NCBI GenBank assembly: GCA_036498205.1
Contig: DASXIC010000116.1
Coordinates: 1 to 13,281 of the forward strand
Source of the DNA: AV69 sp036498205
GTDB taxonomy: Bacteria; Verrucomicrobiota; Verrucomicrobiia; Chthoniobacterales; UBA10450
Reading direction: 5' to 3'
DNA: 13,281 nt
The position numbers were made by a program, and so were the translations under genes. Of the stretch, positions 7,437 to 13,281 are shown in pieces; position 1 is the first letter of the stretch, and each line of letters starts with the position of its first letter. Below the pieces are notes generated by a model. It was not told the DNA's origin, made no database searches, and was given only the letters and a program-made list of their open reading frames with translations.

Positions 7437-8288
7437 GTGTTCAGCCTTACCATGCTCGGCAGCGGCAGTGCCGGGAACAGCGCGCTCGTTTGCACAGATT
7501 ATTGCCGAATTCTCATTGATGGCGGCCTTAGCGCCCGGCAAATCGTGGTCCGGCTTGAACAATGCGGCATCCGGCCGGAGCAACTCGACGGCGTCCTGCT
7601 TACTCACGAACACGGTGATCACGTCTGCGGTTTGGAAGTGCTGTGCCGAAAGTTATCCATTCCAATTTACTGCAACGCCCAAACCGCAGAAGCGATTCGC
7701 TGTTTTGGACTGGCTACCCACAAAAATTGGCGGATTTTCCGAACCGGCGCTGAGTTCAACATCTGTGACATCACCGTCCAAACCTTCACTGTTCCGCACG
7801 ATGCCGTTGATCCGGTTGGCTACGCCTTTCACGCGGCTAATCGAGGTTTGGGTTTTATCACTGATCTCGGCTACGCAACGAAGATGTTGATCGAAAGGCT
7901 TCGCGAAGTGCACACCCTGGTGATCGAAACCAACCACGACGAAAAGCTTTTGCAGAGCGATCCGGCCCGACCGTGGCCAGTGAAGCAGCGAATCATGTCG
8001 CGTCATGGACATCTTTCCAATAGCGCGGCCGCCAGCGTGATCGAACAATTACTTCCAGGAAAAGTGGAACGGGTAGTGCTCGGCCATCTTTCCCGTGACT
8101 GTAACTCCCCCGAGCTGGCCGCTGGAGCCATCCAAGCCCTGATTGAACGAACCGGCCGCAACGACCTGGAGATTTATTGCGCGGGGCAAAGCGTCATGAG
8201 CCCACGCTTTCGAATCGGTGAGACGCAGGGCGGCCATTTTCAGCCCACCTTTGACAGCGGCTTTTTCGATACGACCCGGGCAGCATGA
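7437..8288 (+). CDS. MBL-fold metallo-hydrolase, WalJ/YycJ-like
   Basis: This is a metallo-beta-lactamase-fold phosphodiesterase-type enzyme of the WalJ/YycJ group, some of which act on DNA; the substrate here is unknown. The N-terminus MFSLTMLGSGSAGNSALV is typical of the group. Metal ligands visible are H57-E-H59-G-D61-H62, H121, D143 (FITDLGY) and H217 (LGHLSRDCN); the group-specific GHLSN occurs at 191-195. No signal peptide is seen, so it should be cytosolic. GTG 7437 is chosen because it restores the standard first beta-strand and has AAAGG a short distance upstream; the in-frame ATG at residue 6 would clip that strand. The stop overlaps the GNAT gene by ATGA. It probably belongs to the plus-strand run starting at 5987, although the 62-nt gap could hold its own promoter. 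Confidence 0.92.
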   Translation: MFSLTMLGSGSAGNSALVCTDYCRILIDGGLSARQIVVRLEQCGIRPEQLDGVLLTHEHGDHVCGLEVLCRKLSIPIYCNAQTAEAIRCFGLATHKNWRIFRTGAEFNICDITVQTFTVPHDAVDPVGYAFHAANRGLGFITDLGYATKMLIERLREVHTLVIETNHDEKLLQSDPARPWPVKQRIMSRHGHLSNSAAASVIEQLLPGKVERVVLGHLSRDCNSPELAAGAIQALIERTGRNDLEIYCAGQSVMSPRFRIGETQGGHFQPTFDSGFFDTTRAA

Positions 8289-8773
8289 CGCTGCGCGACG
8301 CGACGAAACTGGATTTGCCCGCGATCGTCAAAATCCATGACGCTGCGATTGCATCCCGTATTGCCACGGCACAACTCAGTCCGCTCACAGTTGACGAGCG
8401 CTGGAGCTGGTTTCAGGCGCACTCGCCCGATCATCATCCGCTTTGGGTGATCGAACTAAATGGTGCACTCGCCGGCTGGCTCAGTTTCAAAGATTTTCTG
8501 CCTCGTGCGGCCTATCGCGGGACCGTCGAAGTAAGTGTTTACGTCCATGAAACCTTTCGCAGACGGGGAGTTGGCAAACGGCTTTTAGAGCAAGCGATCA
8601 TCCGAGCTCCAAAGCTCGGAATGCATGCGCTGGTTGGTCTTATCTTTGCCCAGAATGAGGCCAGTATCGCCCTGTTTCGCGCCACTGGTTTCGAGCGATG
8701 GGGCTTGTTGCCCGGGGTCGCTCGAATCGATAATGAGTCTCGCGATCTGACGATTTTCGGCCGCAGAGTCTAG
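8285..8773 (+). CDS. GNAT N-acetyltransferase, phosphinothricin/L-amino-acid acetyltransferase-like
   Basis: This 162-residue enzyme would transfer an acetyl group from acetyl-CoA to the amino group of a small substrate. It follows the Pat/MddA (YncA) pattern closely: IVKIHDAAIASR near the start, LAGWLSFKDFLPRAAYRGTV (62-81), the EVSVYVHETF strand, the acetyl-CoA pyrophosphate loop R92-R-R-G-V-G97-K, and NEASIALFRATGFE (124-137). Proteins of this group commonly acetylate methionine sulfone/sulfoximine-like amino acids, but many are annotated as phosphinothricin acetyltransferase without proof, so no substrate is claimed. The ATG overlaps the upstream MBL stop (ATGA), indicating coupling. There is no clear Shine-Dalgarno of its own. 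Confidence 0.92.
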   Translation: MTLRDATKLDLPAIVKIHDAAIASRIATAQLSPLTVDERWSWFQAHSPDHHPLWVIELNGALAGWLSFKDFLPRAAYRGTVEVSVYVHETFRRRGVGKRLLEQAIIRAPKLGMHALVGLIFAQNEASIALFRATGFERWGLLPGVARIDNESRDLTIFGRRV

Positions 8774-9115
8774 CCGTCTCAACTGATCTAAGGACGGTCT
8801 TCGACCGCCGGACGACATTGTGCCGATATCAGTGAGAGGGCGGCTCCGACAACGGCAGTATCGCGTGTCCCTCCTCAGATTTGCGTTGGCGCTCCCTTTC
8901 TTCAAGTTCGTGCTCAGCCTCTCCGGCTCTGAACTCGGAGGTTAAGGAAGCGGTTTTGTTGCCGGCCAAAGAGAGGATTTCTCTCAGGATTTCTGCGAGG
9001 TGTTCCGGTGGATCTGCTGGCGCAGCCATCAATTGAGAGACGCCGCAGATCCTCGCTTTTGTCTACGCCACTGGCATTTTTTTGCCGGCGATGGTCTGGC
9101 GCCTTTCTCTGCCGG
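8774..9115. other. convergent intergenic region, 342 bases, no confident gene
   Basis: This separates the plus-strand GNAT gene from the minus-strand VOC gene. It contains a short hairpin at 8795-8807, a further GAGAG-GATTT-CTCTC hairpin near 8972-8986, and a T7 run around 9078-9084 with only a 3-bp stem before it. A 66-codon minus-strand frame (ATG 9029 to stop at 8829) with a charged, helical middle (ELEERERQRKSEEG) is the only candidate coding sequence. It has no clear ribosome binding site and I do not call it as a gene. Confidence 0.5.
8795..8807 (+). terminator. weak hairpin after the GNAT gene
   Basis: CGGTC-TTC-GACCG forms a 5-bp stem with a 3-nt loop, 21 bases after the GNAT stop. 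No T-run follows, so if it helps end transcription it is not a classic intrinsic terminator. Confidence 0.22.
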
Positions 9116-9493
9116 TTAAGCTTCTTCCTGGCCAATCACCAAATGTATCACCCCATTCGGAGCCGAAACAAAAAAACCGTCGAAATCTTCCCGCAACTGT
9201 TCCACTTCATCCCGTCGGGGAACACCGTTTACTTTCAAATAAGAAGCCGCTCCCTCGGTGTCGTTTGTTTCTAATTCAAGCCAGACATCGGGCTGGCTCA
9301 GACTTGGGACAAGGTCGATCCAGAGCCGATTCGGACCGAATTGAAAAATGCAGCCGTCATCTTCCTCCTCGATCAAGGGCAAAGCCAAAGTATCGCGATA
9401 AAAAGCAACCGTTTGCTGGTAAGTATGGGCTGGACATTTTATCGCAATATTTGCCCCTCCGGAAAACTGCGGGCCGTGAACGTTCGCTACCAT
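9116..9493 (-). CDS. VOC/glyoxalase-fold protein
   Basis: This is a single vicinal-oxygen-chelate protein of 125 residues. Members include glyoxalase I, dioxygenases and bleomycin-type resistance proteins. The first beta-alpha unit is NIAIKCPAHTYQQTVAFYRD followed by TLALPL (to residue 40), and the second half runs from DVWLELETND (69-78) to GVIHLVIGQ. The E74/E76 region fits a metal-ligand strand, but other ligands are not clear, so it may or may not be catalytic. ATG 9493 follows the stop of the secreted-protein gene by 19 nt, so it is probably the last gene of the run starting at the methyltransferase. No substrate can be inferred from context; a fumarase operon is not a usual setting. Confidence 0.87.
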   Translation of the reverse strand: MVANVHGPQFSGGANIAIKCPAHTYQQTVAFYRDTLALPLIEEEDDGCIFQFGPNRLWIDLVPSLSQPDVWLELETNDTEGAASYLKVNGVPRRDEVEQLREDFDGFFVSAPNGVIHLVIGQEEA

Positions 9494-9512
9494 TCCGCAA
9501 TGTTCCCGCGCT

Positions 9513-10013
9513 TCAGAGTTGTGCGAGAATTTTTCGCGCGACGGTCTTGGCTTTTTCGAGCGCGAGGTTCTCGTCTTTGATTCCGCTCAGGCCAATTGTG
9601 ATAAAAAATTTTTCTTTGATGACGTAAAGCATGATGGCGTTTGGTGGGAGGCCGTTCTGCGCGCTGCCGTCGAACATCCCCGCCTTGTCGCCGAGATCTT
9701 CCACCGGTTTCATGGCCCCCCCACTCGCCGCCACCTGTTCAAGCTCCTGCTTCGGATCGATCGTTCCCTCGGTGGCCTGGCGCAATCGAACGATGAGCGA
9801 TCGAATCGACTTGGTACTGTAATAGTTGCACTTCGAATAATACCCATCGCGCGCACTCAAATTGAGCGGGGTCGGTTCTTTTACCGGCTCACCCAAGGCG
9901 GCTTCGGCGTCGCTTTTCTTGATGATTTTGGAGACATCGACTGGAGTCTCCGCGGCGATCGCCCAAATCGCTAGATTGCCCACGCCCAACGCGAGCAAAA
10001 AAGACCGCCGCAT
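9513..10013 (-). CDS. small secreted protein of unknown function
   Basis: The protein has 166 residues with a clear Sec signal: MRR, then a hydrophobic core (about 4-19) and a likely cleavage after AIA or AIAA near residue 20-21. There is no lipobox cysteine, so it should be released to the periplasm. The mature part starts with a DAEAALGEPV segment (36-44), contains one cysteine (C62, in GYYSKCNYYS) and a VEDLGDKAGMFDG loop (104-116), and ends in a strand/helix pair (MLYVIKEKFFITIGLSG, then ALEKAKTVARKIL). This order resembles small secreted domains of the DUF3558 type, but I do not assign it. ATG 10013 abuts the fumC TAG, and the Shine-Dalgarno GGGAGG lies within the last fumC codons, so translation is coupled to fumC. 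Confidence 0.85.
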   Translation of the reverse strand: MRRSFLLALGVGNLAIWAIAAETPVDVSKIIKKSDAEAALGEPVKEPTPLNLSARDGYYSKCNYYSTKSIRSLIVRLRQATEGTIDPKQELEQVAASGGAMKPVEDLGDKAGMFDGSAQNGLPPNAIMLYVIKEKFFITIGLSGIKDENLALEKAKTVARKILAQL

Positions 10014-11429
10014 CTAGCCTCCCGGCCCGGTGCCTCCAGGCTCAGTCATGGCGAGGGGATCGAGTGCCGCGTTCAATTCGTTCTCGGGCAATATTTTTTT
10101 CTCCATGCAAATCTGGCGCACAGTCTTTCCCGTTCGCACGCTCTCCTTTGCGATTTCGGCGGCGCGATCGTACCCGATCCGCGGCACCAGGCTCGTCACC
10201 ATCGCCATCGAAAGCTCGACCAGTTCACGGCAACGCTCTTTGTTCGCCTCAACCCCGATAACACATTTTTCGACGAAGGCTTCTGCCACATTCCCAAGCA
10301 AGCGGATGGACTCGAGAAGATCGTGCGCCATCACCGGCATCATCGTATTCAACTCCAGATTGCCATTTGCGCCGGCCCAGGTGATGCAGGTGTCATTTCC
10401 GAAAACCTGCGCGCAAACCATCATCATCGATTCGCACAAGACAGGATTGACTTTCCCCGGCATGATCGAGCTCCCTGGCTGGACTGGCGGCAGCCGGATC
10501 TCGCCGATACCGCACCGTGGACCGCTTCCTAACAAGCGGATGTCGTTGGCAATTTTGAAGAAGCTGGTAGCGATCGTTTTTAGTAATCCGCTCGCTTCCA
10601 CCACTGCATCCTTTCCTCCCTGGGCCTCGAAATGATTGCGAGCTTCGTAAAATTCGATGCCTGTTCGCTGGTGTAGATGCCGAATCACTTTGGCTGGAAA
10701 GTCGATGTGACGGTTCAACCCGGTTCCCACAGCAGTGCCACCGAGAGCAAGCTCGCGCAGGACATCCATTGCCTTTTCTGCACGCGATTTGGCATATGCG
10801 ATCTGCTCGGCATAGCCGGCAAACTCCTGGCCCAGCCGCACCGGGGTGGCGTCCATTAGATGGGTGCGGCCGATCTTGATTACCTCCCAAAATTCCTTCC
10901 CTTTGTCCTCCAGGGCCTGATGCAAGGCGTGCAGCGCCGGCAGGAGGCAAGTCTTTAATTGTTCCGCCGCGCTCACATGAATCGCGGTCGGAATCACGTC
11001 ATTGCTTGATTGCCCCATGTTGACGTGATCGTTGGGATGCACCAGCTCGCGAGCACCGATCGGTTTGCCCGCCAACTGAGCGCAGCGATTGGCGATCACT
11101 TCATTTGCGTTTGTATTTGTGCTCGTGCCGGAACCGGTTTGAAAAATATCGAGTAGAAAATGGTCATCCAGTTTTCCTTCCGCTACTTCCTCGGCCGCTT
11201 GCACGATGAGGGAGGAACGATGCGCATCGAGCAGTCCCAGATCGTGATTGGCCTGGGCCGCGCCCCACTTAATCAAGCCAAGCGCGCGAATAAACGGGCG
11301 CGAAAAGCGGTAGCCACTAATTGGGAAATTGAGCAATGCGCGCTGGGTAGACGCGCCGTGGAGGGCGTTTTCCGGGACCTCCATCTCGCCCATCGAATCT
11401 CTTTCGACGCGCGTCTTGATGTTCTTCAT
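10014..11429 (-). CDS. fumC: fumarate hydratase class II
   Basis: This is the iron-free, homotetrameric fumarase that interconverts fumarate and malate in the TCA cycle. It has 471 residues, as usual. Hallmarks are TGSGTSTNTNANEVIANR (98-115), HPNDHVNMGQSSND (131-144), GRTHLMDATP (187-196) with H190 at the position of E. coli H188, and the superfamily signature GSSIMPGKVNP (319-329) with S320 at the position of E. coli S318. The C-terminal GGTGPGG tail overlaps the ribosome binding site of the next gene and may be a side effect of that. ATG 11429 overlaps the methyltransferase stop by ATGA. Paralogous lyases (aspartase, argininosuccinate lyase) are unlikely given the fumarase-type NTNANEV and VNMGQSSND context. 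Confidence 0.97.
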   Translation of the reverse strand: MKNIKTRVERDSMGEMEVPENALHGASTQRALLNFPISGYRFSRPFIRALGLIKWGAAQANHDLGLLDAHRSSLIVQAAEEVAEGKLDDHFLLDIFQTGSGTSTNTNANEVIANRCAQLAGKPIGARELVHPNDHVNMGQSSNDVIPTAIHVSAAEQLKTCLLPALHALHQALEDKGKEFWEVIKIGRTHLMDATPVRLGQEFAGYAEQIAYAKSRAEKAMDVLRELALGGTAVGTGLNRHIDFPAKVIRHLHQRTGIEFYEARNHFEAQGGKDAVVEASGLLKTIATSFFKIANDIRLLGSGPRCGIGEIRLPPVQPGSSIMPGKVNPVLCESMMMVCAQVFGNDTCITWAGANGNLELNTMMPVMAHDLLESIRLLGNVAEAFVEKCVIGVEANKERCRELVELSMAMVTSLVPRIGYDRAAEIAKESVRTGKTVRQICMEKKILPENELNAALDPLAMTEPGGTGPGG

Positions 11430-12043
11430 CGCGCGTCCGCTGCGGAAAATCTTGCCACGGGGTCGGCCGTGCCATTTCCGTTCTGCATGTCTCCTTTGCG
11501 GAAGACGGTGATGAACATGGGCGGGATATTTTGCAAAAAGTATTCCGAGTCAGCCCCGGCGAACTCGGTCGCATGCTGGCGCAGTTCGTTCGTCACTTGA
11601 TAGATGATGAACGCCCCCCCGGAGGCGAGCGCATCGTGTGTCTGTCGCAACAGATCGCGTTTCTTTTCAATGTCCAGAATGCTAAAGGGAATGCCCGAAA
11701 GGATGTAATCGCATTCGGCAATGCGTCGTTGTGCGAGCTCGCGGCGGATCGTTCCGGCGTTGGCATTGATTACATGAACGCGCGGATCGTGGGCAAATTG
11801 CCGTTTCAAGTCGCGCGAGAATGCCGGGTCGAGCTCGAACAAGAGGAGCTGCGCATCCGGGCGCATTCGCAAAGCCAATTCGCGCGAATGCACTCCCTCG
11901 CCGGGGCCATATTCCGCAATCACCCGCGCGCGTTCGAAATCGATCTTACTCGCGACGCGCTCGACCAGCGCCTTTGAACTGGGAACGATGGAGGCAATCT
12001 GAAGCGGTCGTTTCAAAAATCGCTTGAAAAACAGAACGCTCAT
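11426..12043 (-). CDS. PmtA-like SAM-dependent methyltransferase
   Basis: This is a class I methyltransferase of the rRNA adenine dimethylase/PmtA-like group. The opening FFKRFLKRPLQIASIVPSS is characteristic of phospholipid N-methyltransferase-like proteins. Motif I is VIAEYGPGEGVHS (about residues 41-53 from this start), the acidic loop is LFELDPAFS, and the motif IV region is DYILSGIPFSIL, where SGIPF matches the SG(L/I)PF of PmtA rather than the NLPY of KsgA rRNA methylases. The likely role is methylation of phosphatidylethanolamine or another lipid headgroup at the membrane surface, but the substrate is inferred. I prefer ATG 12043 because it matches the usual N-terminus; an in-frame TTG at 12055 with GGTGA upstream is possible. 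It is the first gene of the run leading into fumC (ATGA overlap). Confidence 0.87.
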   Translation of the reverse strand: MSVLFFKRFLKRPLQIASIVPSSKALVERVASKIDFERARVIAEYGPGEGVHSRELALRMRPDAQLLLFELDPAFSRDLKRQFAHDPRVHVINANAGTIRRELAQRRIAECDYILSGIPFSILDIEKKRDLLRQTHDALASGGAFIIYQVTNELRQHATEFAGADSEYFLQNIPPMFITVFRKGDMQNGNGTADPVARFSAADAR

Positions 12044-12095
12044 CGAGAATCGCAACAGTTCACCGCTGTGTTTCGCTTGTCCAGCAGGGAAAGCT

Positions 12096-12125
12096 TATCT
12101 AGGCGGTGCCCTGATTCGGTGCCAA
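12096..12125 (-). promoter_or_regulatory. candidate promoter for the methyltransferase-fumC run
   Basis: On the minus strand TTGGCA (12120-12125, five of six matches) is followed after 18 bases by TAGATA (12096-12101, three of six). It lies about 50 bases upstream of the chosen ATG and is the best pair in the divergent region for this direction. Confidence 0.32.
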
Positions 12126-12155
12126 GACAAATTACGTCATAAAGTGAGGTAAAGT

Positions 12156-12184
12156 TTGACATTGATTGTGGTTTTTATGATGAT
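12156..12184 (+). promoter_or_regulatory. candidate sigma70 promoter of the HTH-receiver gene
   Basis: A perfect TTGACA (12156-12161) is followed after 17 bases by GATGAT (12179-12184, four of six). TATGAT at 12176 is a better -10 but the spacing would be only 14. Transcription would start near 12191, just at the first copy of the GTGAATAGTG repeat. Confidence 0.42.
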
Positions 12185-12190
12185 GAAAGA

Positions 12191-12233
12191 GTGAATAGTG
12201 CTTGCGTCGGCAGGCGCAACTTGGTGAATAGTG
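12191..12233 (+). repeat. 10-bp direct repeat GTGAATAGTG flanking a small inverted repeat
   Basis: GTGAATAGTG occurs exactly at 12191-12200 and at 12224-12233, 33 bases apart start to start (about three helical turns). Between them TTGCG (12202-12206) and CGCAA (12215-12219) form an inverted repeat. The second copy covers the Shine-Dalgarno region just before the regulator's ATG. This would suit autoregulatory binding by the HTH domain, which is inference. Confidence 0.5.
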
Positions 12234-12236
12234 AGC

Positions 12237-12788
12237 ATGCATAACCTGCTGACGGTTAAGGAGACCGCGAAATACCTCCGGATTCCGCTACCGACGGTCT
12301 ACTATTTGGTCCAGCGAGGCCAGTTACCTGCGATCCAGATCGGGGGGCGTTGGCGAATCAAAAAAAACGCCCTCGATAAGGATATTCTCAAGGAAGACAA
12401 AGCAGGTCAGCCGACAGTCCTCGTTGTCGACGATGATGAAAGTTTACAGAACCTCTTCAAATTATTTTTGAAGAAGATCGGTTTTAGCCGGGTCGTGGTT
12501 GGCACGGTCAAAGAAGCCATTGCTGCGCTTGAGAAACAGAAGTTTGATCTTGTTTTCCTCGATCTCAAACTTCCCGATGGCCCGGCAGACGACGTTTACG
12601 ATACCGTCAAACAAGAACAACCCGATTGCCCCATCATCATCATTACTGGTTATCCCGATAGCGAGATGCTCGATCGTATCCTGGCCAAGGGACCGATCAC
12701 GGTATTAAAGAAGCCGCTCAAGACCGAGCAGCTTCAGCAGGTGGTCAAAATTCTGGGGCACAAAGACGCTGTAAAGCTGGCGGCTTAA
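12237..12788 (+). CDS. excisionase-type HTH fused to a response-regulator receiver domain
   Basis: The protein of 183 residues has DNA-binding first and receiver second, the reverse of most response regulators. Residues about 3-48 are a MerR/excisionase-like winged HTH (LLTVKETAKYLRIPLPTVYY, then GQLPAIQIGGRWRIKK). Residues about 59-173 are a receiver: acidic pocket in VVDDDE (D65-D67), phosphoacceptor D109 in LVFLDLKLPDG, T137 in IIIITGYPD, and K159 in VLKKPL. All catalytic positions are kept, so it should be phosphorylated by a histidine kinase, but none is encoded nearby. ATG 12237 is preferred because GGTGA lies 9 bases upstream; GTG 12231 would add two residues. The stop overlaps, in the opposite direction, that of the plsC remnant. 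Target genes are unknown. Confidence 0.92.
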   Translation: MHNLLTVKETAKYLRIPLPTVYYLVQRGQLPAIQIGGRWRIKKNALDKDILKEDKAGQPTVLVVDDDESLQNLFKLFLKKIGFSRVVVGTVKEAIAALEKQKFDLVFLDLKLPDGPADDVYDTVKQEQPDCPIIIITGYPDSEMLDRILAKGPITVLKKPLKTEQLQQVVKILGHKDAVKLAA

Positions 12789-13042
12789 TTCGCCAGCGCC
12801 CGCACAGCGGCTTCGGTTGATCTGGCAATTGCTTCCCACCCCGCGCGATCATTCGTAACGGAGGCGAACAGCAACGGCTTGGCGATGCTAACCGTGATTT
12901 TCTTCCAGCGCGGGATACTCCCGGAGTGAGGCAGCGCATCGAACGTCCCCCGCAAGTAGCACGGGACAATTGGAACATCGGTTTAGGCAACCAGACGACC
13001 CAGGCCGGGCTTGAAATTCGCCATTTGACCGGTCCGAGTCCC
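12785..13042 (-). pseudogene. decayed 3' end of a plsC-type 1-acylglycerol-3-phosphate acyltransferase gene
   Basis: Intact plsC-type proteins acylate lysophosphatidate in membrane lipid synthesis. Here one minus-strand frame reads GTRTGQMANFKPGLGRLVA (13042 to 12986), then an in-frame TAA at 12983-12985, then TDVPIVPCYLRGTFDALPHS and on to ...AAVRALAN and a final TAA at 12785-12787. GTR is the end of the FPEGTR block and VPIVPCYLRGTFDALP is the family's next conserved block, so the sequence is recognisable on both sides of the stop. The stop would arise from one G to T change in a GAA codon. Upstream, the FP-E part is lost, a TGA closes the frame, and no NHxSxxD motif is seen to the window edge. 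The gene is therefore broken at least twice and probably truncated. Confidence 0.78.
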
Positions 13043-13281
13043 GCCCATTCGCAGGCGAGCGGGAGAAGTACTTCAAATTGCTCGGGACTGATCGATACCA
13101 TAGAAGGTCCGTTATGACAGTTTGATCGGGAACTCTCTCGCCATCTGAAGGCTTCTGCGCTGAGATTTTTCCTAGCGTCTAGTGCAGGCTTCGATTTTGC
13201 TCGGGAACAAGCTCCACCGCATGTATGATCCGGGGCATTATCGCCCGATTCGCACCGTTTGAATTAACCGCGCAACAGAAT
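13043..13281. other. right-edge sequence without a recognisable gene
   Basis: About 240 bases beyond the plsC remnant have stops in all frames that would continue it. An N-terminal plsC half would be expected here if the gene were whole. I see no conserved motif, RNA gene or strong promoter. Confidence 0.4.

Noticed and set aside
9068..9085. Intrinsic terminator with T7 run
   Set aside because: Only a 3-bp GCC-ACT-GGC stem precedes the T-run, too weak to call.
12745..13101. 118-codon minus-strand frame overlapping the end of the regulator
   Set aside because: The recognisable plsC sequence is in another frame; this longer frame has no conserved motif and is an artefact of the decayed gene.

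Overview
The window comes from a chromosome of moderately high GC. It is gene-dense, and most genes sit in short co-directional runs with 4-nt or abutting stop/start junctions. Shine-Dalgarno sequences are scarce. A class II (B12-dependent) ribonucleotide reductase, an excisionase-type HTH fused in front of a receiver domain, and a WalJ/YycJ-type metallo-hydrolase together suggest a free-living, probably soil, bacterium. Verrucomicrobiota (Chthoniobacterales-like) is my best guess, with Acidobacteriota second. This is inference from gene style only, because no phylogenetic marker was searched. I see no phage, insertion sequence or CRISPR array.

Layout. (1) 1-5440, minus strand: nrdJ (class II ribonucleotide reductase), then a circularly permuted YpsA/SLOG ('molybdenum carrier'-like) protein with no ordinary start codon, then an acyl-CoA dehydrogenase of the long VLCAD/ACAD9-like type that runs off the left edge. 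(2) 5441-5986: a leader region followed by tRNA-Ser(CGA) on the plus strand. (3) 5987-8773, plus strand: four genes in two overlapping pairs. The first pair is two unknown 231-residue helical proteins overlapping by GTGA. The second is a WalJ-like MBL hydrolase overlapping a GNAT acetyltransferase by ATGA. (4) 8774-9115: a convergent gap without a confident gene. (5) 9116-12043, minus strand, transcribed right to left: PmtA-like SAM methyltransferase, class II fumarase (fumC), a small secreted protein, and a VOC/glyoxalase-fold protein. Their junctions are a 4-nt overlap, abutting codons and a 19-nt gap. (6) 12044-12236: a divergent promoter region. (7) 12237-12788, plus strand: an orphan HTH-receiver regulator. 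(8) 12785-13042, minus strand: the decayed 3' end of a plsC-type acyltransferase gene whose stop codon overlaps that of the regulator.

How the genes work together. Most are housekeeping or accessory metabolism: dNTP synthesis, fatty-acid oxidation, the TCA cycle and probably lipid methylation. The least explained parts are the unknown 231+231 pair with its apparently leaderless promoter and operator-like palindrome, the HTH-first response regulator with a direct repeat at its own start, the SLOG gene without a normal start codon, and the plsC remnant.
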